A DNA stretch of 64,000 bases from contig NC_059075.1 in NCBI RefSeq assembly GCF_020497125.1, positions 31,036,003 through 31,100,002 of the forward strand, written 5' to 3'. Every line of letters begins with the position of its first letter. Position 1 is the first letter of the stretch. The notes beneath the pieces were generated by a model. That model did not search any database. It was given only the letters and a program-made list of their open reading frames with translations, and had not been told where the DNA came from. This document shows positions 25,896-40,785 of the stretch, piece by piece. This DNA comes from Mauremys mutica. Its lineage: Eukaryota; Chordata; Testudines; Geoemydidae. The position numbers and the translations under genes are program-made.

Positions 25896-26167
25896 GGCTA
25901 TGTCTGCCCTGCATTTAAACTCCTGTGGCTGGCCCCTGTCAGGAGGTCACAGAACTCATGCTGTGGGACTGTTGAATTGCAGAGTAGAAACTCAGGCTTG
26001 AGCTGGAGCCTGGGCTCTGAGATCCTCCCACCCCACAGGATCCTAGAGCCTGTACCCCATCTCTAGCCCAGATGTGTACACAGCAATGAAACAGCCCCAC
26101 GACCAGTGAGCCCGAGTCAGCTGGCATGGGCCAGCCACAGGTTTTTCTTTGCTGTGTAGACATACCC
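25896..26167. mobile_element. palindromic MITE with 'gtctacac'-type ends
   Basis: Ends 'ggctatgtctgccctgca' and 'tgctgtgtagacataccc' are inverted repeats. Inner arms include 'ctgtggctggcccctgtc' against 'gccagccacagg', and 'cttgagctggagcctgggct' near the centre. It is inserted directly beside the hAT MITE on its left. Confidence 0.7.
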
Positions 26168-28524
26168 TCAGAGGCCCTGTTGGGATAGATGTAAATTATG
26201 TTTTTTATATATTTTGTTTTCCTTCTACTTTTCACCATCTGTGCCATTTAGGTGCTTCAGTTTGCACAATGAAATTAGACTGATCTGTTTCACTTTTAGT
26301 TGTGAGTCGTTTTCACTTTCTGGTGATCGTGGTCTAATGCTCGAGAGTGTGTTTTTCCCACTCCCTGCTCTAAAGAAAAAAACCCAAAGAATTTTAATTT
26401 TAATGTTTTGATTATTTTTCCCAACATATCTGTATTCACATTTAATTTTTATATAAAAGGTGAACTTGAGGCTCAGATTAAGTTGACAGTGTCCTAGGAG
26501 GTGGATTAATAGAAACTTTTCTGTCCTAAACTTGAAGGATCTGGCCATACAACGTGCAGCAGGATTTGATAGGGTACAGAAATAAATGTGCTGTGATGAA
26601 AATATCCATTAGAGCTGTAGGACAGGACAGCTGCCTGACTGTCAGCTAAATGAGCTATAAGTGATTATACCGGCACCATCCCTGCTTGCTGTGTCTTTCA
26701 CAGACTGATTAATGGTTTCCACTGATGTGAGCCTTGCCTTAGCTTATCACACTGCCGTGTGCAGACAATTTGCTGACTTCCATGTTTTCTTGATGAGTAT
26801 CAATAATTAAACGGTTGCAGCCTGAGGAGTCAGTGGTTTGCTGAAAAATACGTTGTTGTCACTGATAAACACTCTGATCATCATTGCCTATGCCGGTGAT
26901 AACGTTTCAAACTCTCTTGCCCCAACTATTGCTGGGATGTAACTACCAGTGAAAAATGCTGGCGTGGAAACAGATGGTGACCTTTTGTGTACTCAGAACA
27001 GATTGATTTAGGCAGTTTTAAGAGTAGGATTCGCTTCTCCATAATCTCATCTCATCTCAGGTCAAGTTAGGAAGATATTAGTCAAGGTGATTTGTGTAAA
27101 GCCAGCCTGTATCTTTGTTCAGCTGTCAGAAAAAAATATACCTGTTACATTTTTTTTTAAAATCTGTGTGCAACATGGAGCACAACTGGCTGAGAGCAGT
27201 CTAGGGAGGAAGTTAGCAAAAAAGCAGGAAGCGAAGTCATCTGTTTTCTTCTGCTACTCAGGAGGTATTTAACTGATGACAGGAAATTTCTCACTTTCAC
27301 CTTCAACTAGGATGCACCACCCAGGAAGTGCACCCAAAATTTGTAAGTGCTCCTCAGCATGACCAGTAGGCATGAAGTAACTGTCTACTCTATAATGTGT
27401 CTGAACAAGGTTTTTTTTTGTAACCTGCTACCAGGCAGTAGGTTTTTTCTCAGATGATCCTAGTCCCACCACATAGGTTGTATCTAAGTTCAGTGAAATA
27501 GTCTGCCAAAGCGTAGCCATACACAGAAGCTGTGGGTTTGACTTAGGGAAAGGAGTAGTTGACATGTTACAGGGCGTCTATTAAAAACATTTTCTTCATG
27601 CTGTCGCGTGTTTGGCTGGCTTATGCTGAGAGGAACTGGATCCATCTTCTGCATTTTTGGAGTACTTTGGATACTACTTATTACTAAGGAATCATAATAA
27701 CTAGCCACCACTGCTAGAGATTACACAGTTCTGTATGTCTTGCTGTGTAGAAACCTGTAATCCATCACAGATATTGAAATAACTCTTCTCTTCTCGCTGG
27801 AGAAGATAGGTCCTGCCAGGCAGGGTTACATGCTGCAGGGACTTGCATTATTAACTTACCAAGTCTGGTTAGCAGTCCTGCTTGTGGGCTGCTTCTGCGT
27901 ATGTTTCTCATCATGGCTGTGCATTTTAAAAATGTTCTCAGTCACAAATATCCACTCATAGTATCGGTACAAACACAGCAGCAGCAAGTGGAAGCCAAGT
28001 AATATTATCAGAACAGGAGTGTAGAGGAATATGGCCATTCAAGTCCTTGATCAGTGTAGACTGAATCATTACTGAGATGCACTTGGTCTGTGCCTAGAGT
28101 GAAATCTTCCCACCATTGGACTGGCACCAGTGCTATACCAATGGTGGGGATACTAGTGAAGACTGGCCATAGACTGATTTACCTCTAGATTATCTAACCC
28201 TGCTCAGAGTTGTACACCTGGTGTAAAGCTGCTGGTAGCAAATCTATACTAGTGCCAGTCAAGCTGCAGAAACACGAGAGCAGTGATAAGAGAGTTTCTG
28301 AAAGGCTCCATACAGACAAGGCCTTGATGACCTCTGTCAGGATATTGACGTAGAGCTGGTTTGGTCAAACTCTGGGATTGACATGGGCTGTCTTTCGAAA
28401 ATAATTCTTGAAGCTGGACATAAAAGTCTCAACTAGAGCCAAGATCCAAAGGCAAAGGATGGGGGTTGTAAAAAAATTTTTTTTTTTTAAAAATCCATAA
28501 ATGTTTTCACAGAAGAGAAAATAA

Positions 28525-28600
28525 TTATAGAATCATAAGGTTAGAAGAGACTGCAATGGTCATCTAATCTAACCCCTAATACCTCAGGTTTACATGAGAA
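28525..28600 (-). repeat. CR1 LINE 3'-end remnant
   Basis: 'agaatcataaggttagaaga' followed by 'tggtcatctaatctaacccct' is the reverse complement of the CR1 3' end, compared with the intact copy at 44155-44655. Short and old. Confidence 0.7.
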
Positions 28601-30224
28601 ACTATCCCCCACATTCAGGATTTTCCATTCACCATGTGGACGCTGAACGCTCAGTATTTAAAATGTCCTGCAGCTGAATGAGAGAAATAAACAAGGTTAA
28701 TTCAACTCCATTACTGCCCCCGGTGATGAATAGTAAAGAGCAGCTTTTTGTCTGGCAGATAGGTACTCCTCTCTGAGGCAGCTCACTGGGCTGGAATTTG
28801 GAACAGGTTGTAATGTGACCCCTGAGGGAGAGGGATGGTAGCCTGAAAGAGAAATAACTTGGCAAGGCTCAATACATTTGGTGCTGCTCTCTTTCTTTTG
28901 TTTTGTTTTTACTGTTTACTGTGGCTGCAAAGTAACTATCCTTGGTCTGCTTTCACCTCTCTTGAAATGAGAATTGCCAGTGCCTGGTTGGATGAATGCA
29001 GTAGAAGTCTGTTTGTTCACTGTACCTTTTTAATGTACTTCTCTATCCTCTGTTTGGCTGCTGTTTTGACATTTCTTATAACAGCGTTCTTCCATGAATC
29101 ACAACAGATATACCTGCCCCAGCAAGAGCATGCTATGGGAGGGAAAATCTGCTGTCCCACCTCCAGCAATGGTTTCACACCATTGTCACACAAAGCTGTG
29201 CTAAGTCAAGACACTTGTCATTTCCACTTCACTGAGACAGATTCCTATATAGTCTACCCCAGTTTATGCAAACGTAAACCTTGACAGAGGACCCCAGTTG
29301 CAGAAAATCCACCTGAGAACAACTTACTACAGTGCAAAGTGGCCACAGCCTGCCTTATGTTAGGGTGGCAGTATGGGGCTAGTGTTATCTGAGAAATGGG
29401 CAGCCATGGCTTGGAAGGGGAACTCAACCCCCTCATCCATGCCTGTCTCCTTTAGACATTAGGGAAATTGTTCCACCATGCCAGTAGGGTCAGGAGAGAT
29501 GTCACACTAAAGCTAGGTATCCTCAGCACAGAGGAGACACCACTGTGCTTTCACTCCCTTCCTCGACACCCTTGATGAACAAATCAGGAGGTGAAATAGA
29601 ATGCTGCAAAGTGGAGGCCTCAGGGCAAATAAACCCCTGTGCTACCCTCTGAGATTTCTCATTAGCAAACAAGCAGAACCATTTGAGCAACCACTACAAA
29701 AGACTACAACACTCCATTGGCACTCACGTGTCATGATCACATTGTCTGCCTCCTATATCTAATGTTTGAGGGTTGATATAAGTAGTTAATTTCACTCCTT
29801 TCTTGTTTTTGGCTGCCTCTTTATGCTCTGCACAGATGCTTTGGGACCTGCCCCTAGTAATTGATTCTGAATGGTGTGTTGGAGTAAATGGTGCAGCACT
29901 GTCTGGGAACCCTCCCTTTAGGTTTCCTTCACCCCAGAGAAATCCTTGCTTTGTACCAGTTGATTAGGATGTACAGAGTGATCACAGTTCTTACAACTTG
30001 CATTTCAATTCAGTCAAAAATATAATTGTGCAGCCTCCCTGTAGGCTTATAGACTAGCCTGCATTCACTCACTCACTATAGATTTCTTTTGAACTCAACT
30101 AAAAATATATATATTGAAGAAGTCTTGTTTTCTGATGATGCATTTTTATCTACTGAGAAATCTTGAGCTAAAGGAATAAAATTTTGTAGGCAAAGCCCAG
30201 AAGATGCTTATTCGTCTCTTTTAG

Positions 30225-30368
30225 GTACAACAGTTTAGTAAAACACAAGGCAGAATTGGAAGAATTGGAAATTGTTCTAAAAACTGAGAGAGAGGTTCTG
30301 CAGCAAGAAAGGAGAACAAATACAATAACCACTGGAGAAAATCAAAAGATGAGAGAAGAACTGGACAG
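30225..30368 (+). CDS. CCDC88C: CCDC88C exon W11 (coiled coil)
   Basis: 144 bp, phase 2 in and phase 2 out; acceptor 'cgtctcttttag', donor 'gtatgg'. After the completed Arg it encodes [32 protein letters not shown] and [11 protein letters not shown]. Human Daple has the similar [20 protein letters not shown] as I remember it, so the start of this exon is one of the more divergent parts of the rod. It is symmetric, so skipping would keep the frame. Confidence 0.94.
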
Positions 30369-32019
30369 GTATGGCTGCTTGGAACTGTGTTTTGCATATA
30401 TTAGTAAAAATTCAATCCTATGCAATATAGACTTGCTCTAATCCGCTGTTGTGCTAACATAAGGTTCCTGGAAGCCTTCATCAGTGTGTCTAGTCATAAC
30501 AGAATTTCTGTTCCCTAATAGCTCTGTTTTGCTAATCTGCTCATGTTTGCTTAATCGCTGGTAGATAATCAGCTTTCTAATAATTGTAAATGGGCCGTTA
30601 GTCAGTGATTCAGATGTAGTCTGTTGCTGTGACTTGGACTCATTCCAGATAGGCTGGGGCTATGGTTTTTGTTTGCATGTGTATCTGTTTTATAAAGGGT
30701 CTACTGACCAAATTCTGTGCTGACTTCTGGCCGTTGCAATCTCATGAAAATCCATGGGATTGCATGCAGCATAAATCAATGTGGAATTTGCCTCATGGTG
30801 GGGAACAGGAGGAACATGCCTTCCAATTGTTGAGGAATCACTAGAGGGTGCTTTGTATTCAGTGTCAGCTGAAATTGCTACCCAAATACCCAATACTGTC
30901 TCCCTTACATTTGTAACTATATTATTTCTGATGTTCAAGATGTGCTCTGGTGCCAGGAGTTAAAGCCCTGATGTTCCTTATTTTAAGTTGTAATAACCTG
31001 TCCAGACTAGCAACACTGTCAAGGTTTAAGTACAAGAACTAAACGTGGTTTAAAAGTGGACTCAGTGGTTTGTATACTCACTGGGCACATTTTAAACCAT
31101 GCTGGAACCCACTGAGCAGGTTTAGACAAGACGGTGGTAAAAATGTTTCAGGCTGGTAGCACTACAGTTGTTGCTACAACCAGTGAACCTGCACTGTTCA
31201 GGCAGGTTCATGAGGAAATTTTAAAAAGTAGCTTGGTGTAAGCAAGACCTGAGGCTTTATGTCTACATCATAATTTGAACCATGTTTAAAAATCAAACGT
31301 TCTTTGAGTTTGCTGAAGATATACCCTTATGCTGTTCTCATGGAATGCAGCTTATTGCACTACTGCTGTGCAAGCCAGGGTTCTCTGAGCTTGCTCTTTT
31401 CAACCATGGGTCATTTTCCTATGTGGACAGGGCTTGGGAACAGTGTCCCAAAATTGCAGAGGATTTGGGGAGAAGTAGGTTTGTTTGCTTTAGTTGTCAA
31501 CAGAGTCAGAATTCATTTTTGGCATCCAGGAATAGTAGATATTTTTAGCATTACTACTGACTTAAAAAAAACCCAAGAAGTTGTCTAATTTACTGAAGTA
31601 TTGCAATGTCTATGGCATACAGTGCACAATAACACTTACATTTCATGCATCAAGAAAATAAATTCCAGTAGATAGTTTTTTTCCTGTGCCCAGTGGGGCT
31701 GTTTTTACATCAGAATGCTTTTAGGTGTATTTTTATCGTGGAAACTTGTCCTGTCCTAAATGGTTAAGTACCAAAGAAGGGTAGTGAGCATTATGCTCTG
31801 TATTCTTTTCCTTTCAAATATTTTGTAGAGATGGAACATTTTGTAACACTGTCAGTGCTGTAGCAAACATGTAAGATACATATATGTAAGTAAACATACA
31901 TTTAAAAATTGGCCTTGACAGATTCTGTTTAGATTTGACAACCGTGGCTCAGCATACTGGTATTGTGGCTTTCAGTTGTTGATTATTATTTGTAAGCTTC
32001 CTGGTTTCTTCATTTTCAG
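30369..32019 (+). other. CCDC88C: CCDC88C intron W11-W12
   Basis: 1.65-kb intron. The stretch 30990-31260 contains several 'gtttaaa/tttaaac' words and 'gactagcaacactg', hinting at an old MITE, but I cannot define its ends. Nothing else recognised. Confidence 0.65.
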
Positions 32020-32206
32020 GGTAAATTTCTTGCATAGCCAGCTAAAGGCAGAGTATGAGGGGCTGCATGCACACACTAAGGAGCTGAAAACCTCATTGAA
32101 TAATTCTCAGCTGGAGCTGAACCGCTGGCAGGCTCGTTATGATGAACTGAAGGAACAGCACCAGTCCATGGATATCTCCCTGACCAAGCTTGATAACCAC
32201 TGTGAG
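32020..32206 (+). CDS. CCDC88C: CCDC88C exon W12 (coiled coil)
   Basis: 187 bp, entering with one base of a split codon and ending at phase 0 (donor 'gtgagc'). Acceptor 'ttcattttcag'. It encodes [40 protein letters not shown] and [20 protein letters not shown]. The words [14 protein letters not shown] and [16 protein letters not shown] are very highly conserved in Daple and Girdin. W10 to W12 together equal 203 whole codons. Confidence 0.96.
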
Positions 32207-32286
32207 GTGAGCATCTAGCAGCAGGACATTTTCCCAGCCTTTCCAAAGGGGCCATCTCCCTCTATGTTAAAAGGGCGTTGTTGACC

Positions 32287-32349
32287 ATGCTCAAGAGATA
32301 CTCAGCACACTGCGGTGCTGGACTTTTGGGTAGCAGTAGGGCAATATTA
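32287..32349 (+). repeat. 63-bp inserted copy flanked by 12-bp target duplication
   Basis: Identical to 32553-32615 over its whole length. It is flanked by the direct repeat 'gcgttgttgacc' at 32275-32286 and 32350-32361, which reads as a target-site duplication. The source copy has no such flanks. The insert has no terminal inverted repeat and no A-tail. Confidence 0.9.
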
Positions 32350-32552
32350 GCGTTGTTGACCTTGAGCTCTAAGCAACAAAAGAAAATCACCTTTGGTTAA
32401 GTGTTAGAACTTTGAATGAGTTCTAAACCTACTGGCTAAAGATCCACTTCTGTTGAGTTGAATTTCCTACACACCTTTTTAGGGCACAGTCCTACAAAGT
32501 ACTGAGCACCCTCAGCTCCCCTTGCTTAAGTGAGAGTTGAGGGTGTCCAGTG

Positions 32553-32617
32553 ATGCTCAAGAGATACTCAGCACACTGCGGTGCTGGACTTTTGGGTAGC
32601 AGTAGGGCAATATTAGC
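32553..32617 (+). repeat. source copy of the 65-bp direct repeat
   Basis: 'atgctcaagagatactcagc' to 'gggcaatattagc', repeated without a mismatch at 32287-32351. It lies in the same intron, same orientation, 266 bp downstream of the other copy. Confidence 0.95.
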
Positions 32618-32659
32618 AAGACACAGCTGGAGAGAGGGAACTACAGGATATTGGGAATC

Positions 32660-32850
32660 AGGATGCCCTTGTAGGTAAGGCACTGAACTGAGATTTGGGA
32701 CACTGGGTTCAGTTCCGGCTGTGGTATACAGTCCCTGTGTGACCTTGGCCATGTCACTTAATCTCTGTGCTTCGGTTCCTCATCTATAAAATGGGGATAC
32801 ACCACTCCCCTACTCCAAAGAGGACTTGTGAGAACAAATTACCACAAGAT
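32660..32850 (+). repeat. MIR SINE
   Basis: 'gtaaggcactgaactgagatttggg', 'gggttcagttccggctgtgg', then 'cggttcctcatctataaaatgggg' and 'aggacttgtgag' follow the MIR order. Confidence 0.75.
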
Positions 32851-33053
32851 ATGGGCTCAATTCAGGAATCACTGAAGGAAATTCTTTGCCCTGTGTTATG
32901 CAGGTCAAATTAAGTGATTATAATGGGCCTTTCTAGCCTTAAAAATCTCTGACTCTGTACCCAGGTAATTCTGTACTCGTGCTAGTGTATTATATTGCAT
33001 TCAGAGTGAAGTCAAGTGCAAAAGGAAAATTCACCTCTTATTCTGTTGACTAG

Positions 33054-36427
<3,374 letters not shown>

Positions 36428-36669
36428 GAAAAACCACTGGATTGGAGCCAGAGCTTTAGTCAAACTGATCAAGCCAAAGAAAGAGGCTACAAAGGAGCGA
36501 TTGATATCATCGGTGGAGAGTCCTCCATGGCACTCTGAATCCACAGAGACAGCATCCTCGCCATCTGCTTCTCAGATATTCAAGCATCAGCAGGAGAGTC
36601 TGGATAACACCTCTCTGGGGTCAAACTCTATGGAAGAGAAAGTGAGCCACAATGGAGCTTCAAACAAAG
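36428..36669 (+). CDS. CCDC88C: CCDC88C exon W15 (basic membrane-type segment, Ser-rich linker)
   Basis: 242 bp, phase 2 in and phase 1 out (donor 'gtatgt'); acceptor 'cctctaacag'. The product starts with the Lys-rich [18 protein letters not shown], then [17 protein letters not shown] and a Ser/Thr/Pro-rich stretch ending SHNGASNK. In Girdin the equivalent basic block binds phosphoinositides, and the same is plausible here by homology. The Ser-Pro content marks the start of the disordered C-terminal tail. The single G left over can join W16, or the alternative exon at 38155. Confidence 0.95.
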
Positions 36670-38154
36670 GTATGTGTCTGACTTAGAGAGGTAGTTAATG
36701 AAATAGAAGTCACACACTAGGCATTTTATTTGTTGGGAAGGTTTAATAGGCATGATTCTTATATAATATATTATATCACCATGTGTTATACCCTTTTAAT
36801 ATTAAACCAGTATTTATATTTATTAGTTTTCCTTATCTGTGACTTGTTTTTCAGCTTCACATTTCCCTGCGTATGTGGCATGTTAGTTAATAAGATGATG
36901 GGCAAAATTAAGTTAGCTTGCAAAACTAAAATAAAGTCCATCTGTGAAACTATGCAATTCACTAGCCTTTTCTGTTGTTAAAGTTATTGGTGTGGTATTG
37001 TCTGTCACCAGCAGAGGGCACTCTCAGAGAATAAATGCAAGAAGAGTAAAATAATGTTAATTTCTAATAAATGCCTATTTGTGGAGACAATGGAGTGTTT
37101 CCATTTGTAGTCGATTTAAGAGTTTCCTAATGCAAAGTTATAACAAGTGATTTCTGTGATGTTGCAAGAATGTGATATAAAAGGTATATAATTTTGTGCA
37201 TGTATATGTAGTGTAGTGTGTTGGTTTTGTGTGCAGTTGGGAGAATTATTTTGTACAATAATCGGATGTTCTCAATAATGCAGAATTTTAATGGAAACCC
37301 CCACAAAATTAATGAATTATTAACTTTGAAAAAAAAAAGCCTCTAGCTTTCATTGCTGCTACTGAGATCGCTCAGATCTGCCTCCCTTTAACTTTTTGTC
37401 CTCTAAGAATATTTTTCAAGGAACAACTTTAATGGTCTCAACACCTTACACTCATGGTTTCATGCTGGGTGTGAGGGAAGAATGGAGGGATCCATTATTA
37501 GAAATGACAGTTTAGAGAAGTCTTTAATTGTTTTCATTCCTCTTCTCCTCCCCCACCCTCCCATTCTGCACGGTCTGTGATCAATATACAATGAAAAGGC
37601 ATATTTAAAATCATCTGTATCTTAGCACTGTGTAATTCCAGAAAATGTGAAATGCAATCTGTGTGCATTCAAAGCTCCCGCTGACCTAAAGGAAAGTTTG
37701 AGATGAGCAAGAAATGTAGAGTCAGGCCCCTTCAGAGTGCCAAGGACTCCATGAAGTCCTCTAATCACTGTTACTACTGATTTTACAAGGAAGGTGCTGA
37801 GATCCTGCAGTGGTGGACGTCTGTATAAAACCCTAAGTAATCTGTATACTGTACCACTAAGTAATGTATCGATGTACATGAATTATATCAAGTGTATATA
37901 TAGTATGTTATAATACATTTTATATCACGGATGACATTATTGGCAGTTTTAGGTAGAAGTTGCTCATGTGTACTGTATTAACTAATCATGAATCTGATTC
38001 CCTAAACGTTATTTAGTGTTGGTTTAGTCTTTTTCATGTTTCACTGAATTGTGTTGTCACTTAGCTGTTTTAAGACATTTTAGTTATATTTCTATTTTTT
38101 GTTCACTATTTTTCTTCTTCTTCTTTTTGGAATACCTGGGTGATAACAATTTAG

Positions 38155-38330
38155 CTGCTCAACGCAAAAAGATTGCCTTTTTGAGAAGCAAAAGCAAGGA
38201 CAAAGAAAAGTCTCCTAAGTCTCCATCGAATCATCAGTCTCTCACTAATCGTCTGCGGTTCTGGTCTTCTTCCGACATCCCATCTTCTCCTAATGAACCT
38301 CTTTCTTTCTCGGAAATGGGAGATTTCTAA
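38155..38330 (+). CDS. CCDC88C: candidate alternative last exon of CCDC88C
   Basis: After a pyrimidine-rich tract ('tttcttcttcttcttttt') and a strong branch-point-like 'gtgataac', the acceptor 'aatttag' leads into an open frame of 58 codons including TAA. The phase fits exactly: the single G left by exon W15 plus CT makes Ala. The product is basic then Ser/Pro-rich: AAQRKKIAFLRSKSKDKEKS, then NRLRFWSSSDIPSSPNEPLS and a short acidic end (EMGDF). An AATAAA follows at 38431. If used, the protein would end after the basic segment and lack the GBA motif and PDZ ligand. I do not recall this exon from human, so it is an inference. Confidence 0.55.
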
Positions 38331-38430
38331 CACCTTGTCTTTATTTTCATATATTTCTCAAGTTTAAAACAAAAAACCCACATGCTTAAATGAACACACA
38401 CATTGCTACAAACACTCAGCATGTCCTTAA

Positions 38431-38436
38431 AATAAA
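38431..38436 (+). promoter_or_regulatory. AATAAA polyadenylation signal for the alternative last exon
   Basis: A canonical hexamer 101 bases after the stop of the candidate terminal exon. AATAAA occurs by chance in AT-rich introns, so it supports the exon only together with the acceptor and phase. Confidence 0.4.
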
Positions 38437-40441
38437 CTAAATACAAGCACAGATTAGTGAATGTGGACTTAATTTTTTCAGTAGAAGATGAATCATTATT
38501 GCACACTATGGATCATTTCTTCAATGCAATACACTTTTAGGGGACCTCATGACATACAGTATGCTTATGTATACTGGCTGTGGTGCACATTATAAGTAAG
38601 TGAAGTTGCTGTGCGCTTCATTGTCTTCTTGCAATCACAGACTTGCATCATGTCCAGTTGAAATGTGGAAATTGCTTTTGCTATGCTTCCTACAATGTAT
38701 TATCACTACTAAAATATGAAGCTAATATTCACGCTCAAATCTTGGAGATTTTTCCAGTGCTCTGTGCAGTTAAATTTAAGATGGCCAACTTATTATAATT
38801 TCTCTGTGCTTCCAGGCAGTCTAAATCTGGAAATATAGTGGCACTCATTAGCAATGCTACTCTCCAAATGTCTCAACATTTGCATTCTAAACAGCCATTT
38901 TTAGAAGGTTTATAAGTTGGGAGGTAAGATCTGAGCCTCTGAGAATTTGGCTTTTGAGAATGTTTTTATGTCAGAAAAGGTGATCTGATCTCTTTTAGTT
39001 GCCCAAACTCCTTACCATCTAATAGTCATTGCTATTTGGTAGCTTGTGAAACAAACTCATGGTCACAATCCACTTCCTGTTGGACAAGTGTCCATATCAC
39101 AATTGGTGCCCTTGTGGTCATCCTCAGCAGAGAGGCCAAACTCCCCTTTCTCTTCTAGAGGTGATTCCTCCATATCAGAGCTGAGCACACTGGCATAACA
39201 ACATAGAGAAGTTTGCACTGTCACTACCTTTCTTTGGATTAATAGAGAGTCTCCAGAGCTATTAATTCAGCATCTTTGAAAGGCACTAAATTAATTTTTC
39301 AAAGGCAATTTGAAATATTGACTTGCATGGCAAGTTTTAGCCCATAACAATTTTTATGGCTGTGCTGTAAACGTATAAAATGTGGGAGAGAGTGAAAATG
39401 GTGCAGGCCCCATGCTGCAGTAGCACACACAGACTACCTTTGCCATACAAGACATTTTTTGAGAGAGAAACTTTCAGAAACAGCATAACCCAATAGTACC
39501 CTAGTCCACCTTCGCTAATGCATTTTTGTTGCTGCCCTGTGCCTTTGAACTAACCGGTTTTGTTTTGTTCCTGCCAGCTGTTTATTTTGACCGCCTTGCT
39601 CTGCTTTGTTTTCAGTATCTAATTACCATTAATTAACCTCACTTCAGAAAAATTTAGGGAACCAGAATCTTGCTTCTCATCAAGGCTGTTTTCTAAAATG
39701 AAGGCTTTACATTTCGCTCTGTTTTATTTGAGCCTTAAAATGTGTATCAGCTGTGTTAATTTGAGGGTTTTAATACATTTCACCTCATCACTGGAAAAAA
39801 GCCTTTCTGTCCATCTAGGTGTGTTTAATATTTTAGCAGGCAGTATTTGTTGTTATCCAAAAATCCTGTTTAAGAAATCAGTGCATTGAAGAAGGAGAGT
39901 TTAAACCCTCTGGAGAGTCTGAGCTCTTACCACAGCAGAATTCTGTATGGACAGAGATTATATCTTCGCATGAATCCTGTTAGGTGATTTTAAAATCAGG
40001 AACCTTTGTTTTGAATATGGCTTTGACTTTCAATATAGCAAAGCTTTATTGCCTTTTATTACTGAAGCAAGTGCTTATAAAATGTACCTTAAGGCATTTC
40101 ATATCCCACTTATTTTTTCTGCTTTCACGTCTTTGCTCCCATGTCTATCCTCTTCCTTTCACAATATGTGTTGCATGTATAAAATCAACCTTCCTACTGA
40201 CACTAAATTAGCCCTTGTCACTCCTAAGCTCCCTAGTGTGCAGACATATGATTGCAAAACTGGTTACAGAAATCTCTTCCCCAAGAGTGAACTGGTTCTT
40301 GAAAAGCTTGCAAAACTGGCACCTCTGTTGTGTGTTTTTGTGTGTGCCTGCTTGTTGTGTCTCTATGAAAGTGGATAGATACATGTTTGATTGTGTTGTC
40401 CTCTATTGTCTCCTTTATTTACCTCTTTCTCCCCTACTCAG

Positions 40442-40627
40442 CATTAATGGATCTAAAACAAAACCGAATTTCCCAACGTGGAGGCCGCAATGATAATGTT
40501 GAAAATTCAGCAGACTCTGCTACTAAGCACTGCATGGAGCTGGGTTCCCGAACTTACTCTACCTCAGCCATCCATTTGACCTCTTCAAGTTCTACTCCCA
40601 CTTCCAGGCACCAAAGCAAACCCAAAG
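40442..40627 (+). CDS. CCDC88C: CCDC88C exon W16 (disordered tail)
   Basis: 186 bp, phase 1 in and phase 1 out; acceptor 'ctcccctactcag', donor 'gtgtgt'. It encodes LMDLKQNRISQRGGRNDNVE, then HCMELGSRTYSTSAIHLTSS and STPTSRHQSKPK. Alignment with human Daple by memory is good at DLK.R and ELGSRT.STSA but weak between, which is typical of a disordered Ser/Thr-rich tail. It is symmetric. Confidence 0.93.
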
Positions 40628-40785
40628 GTGTGTTGTGTAAGCTTGTATTTAGTCTATCTACAGCTAGTCCAACTCCCAGGACGTGGAGCCCCCACTTCAC
40701 TGTAAGGTGACCCCCCATCATAACAGATACTGCAAGGTACATAATAGGCTTTCTGCAATTACAGAAGCTCAGCACATGCTATAAC

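Larger units (their letters stand above)
25155..30224 (+). other. CCDC88C: CCDC88C intron W10-W11 (largest in window)
   Basis: 5.1-kb intron. It holds an old repeat at 25465-25550, a hAT MITE at 25756-25888, a palindromic MITE at 25896-26167 and a CR1 remnant at about 28525-28600. An open frame at 28859-29284 with two hydrophobic stretches has no splice or start support. I see no further exon. Confidence 0.75.
32207..33053 (+). other. CCDC88C: CCDC88C intron W12-W13
   Basis: 847-bp intron with a locally copied 63-bp insert flanked by a 12-bp duplication (32275-32361), its source at 32553-32617, and a MIR copy (32660-32850). Confidence 0.8.
36670..40441 (+). other. CCDC88C: CCDC88C intron W15-W16, with a candidate alternative last exon
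   Basis: 3.8-kb intron with few repeats, unlike most others here. It contains the candidate alternative terminal exon at 38155-38436. Elsewhere I see only AT-rich sequence. Confidence 0.75.

Noticed and set aside
28859..29284. 141-codon frame with two hydrophobic stretches, possibly a membrane protein
   Set aside because: It begins at a TTG, has no splice sites or promoter context, lies within an intron, and shows no motif. Chance frame in T-rich sequence.
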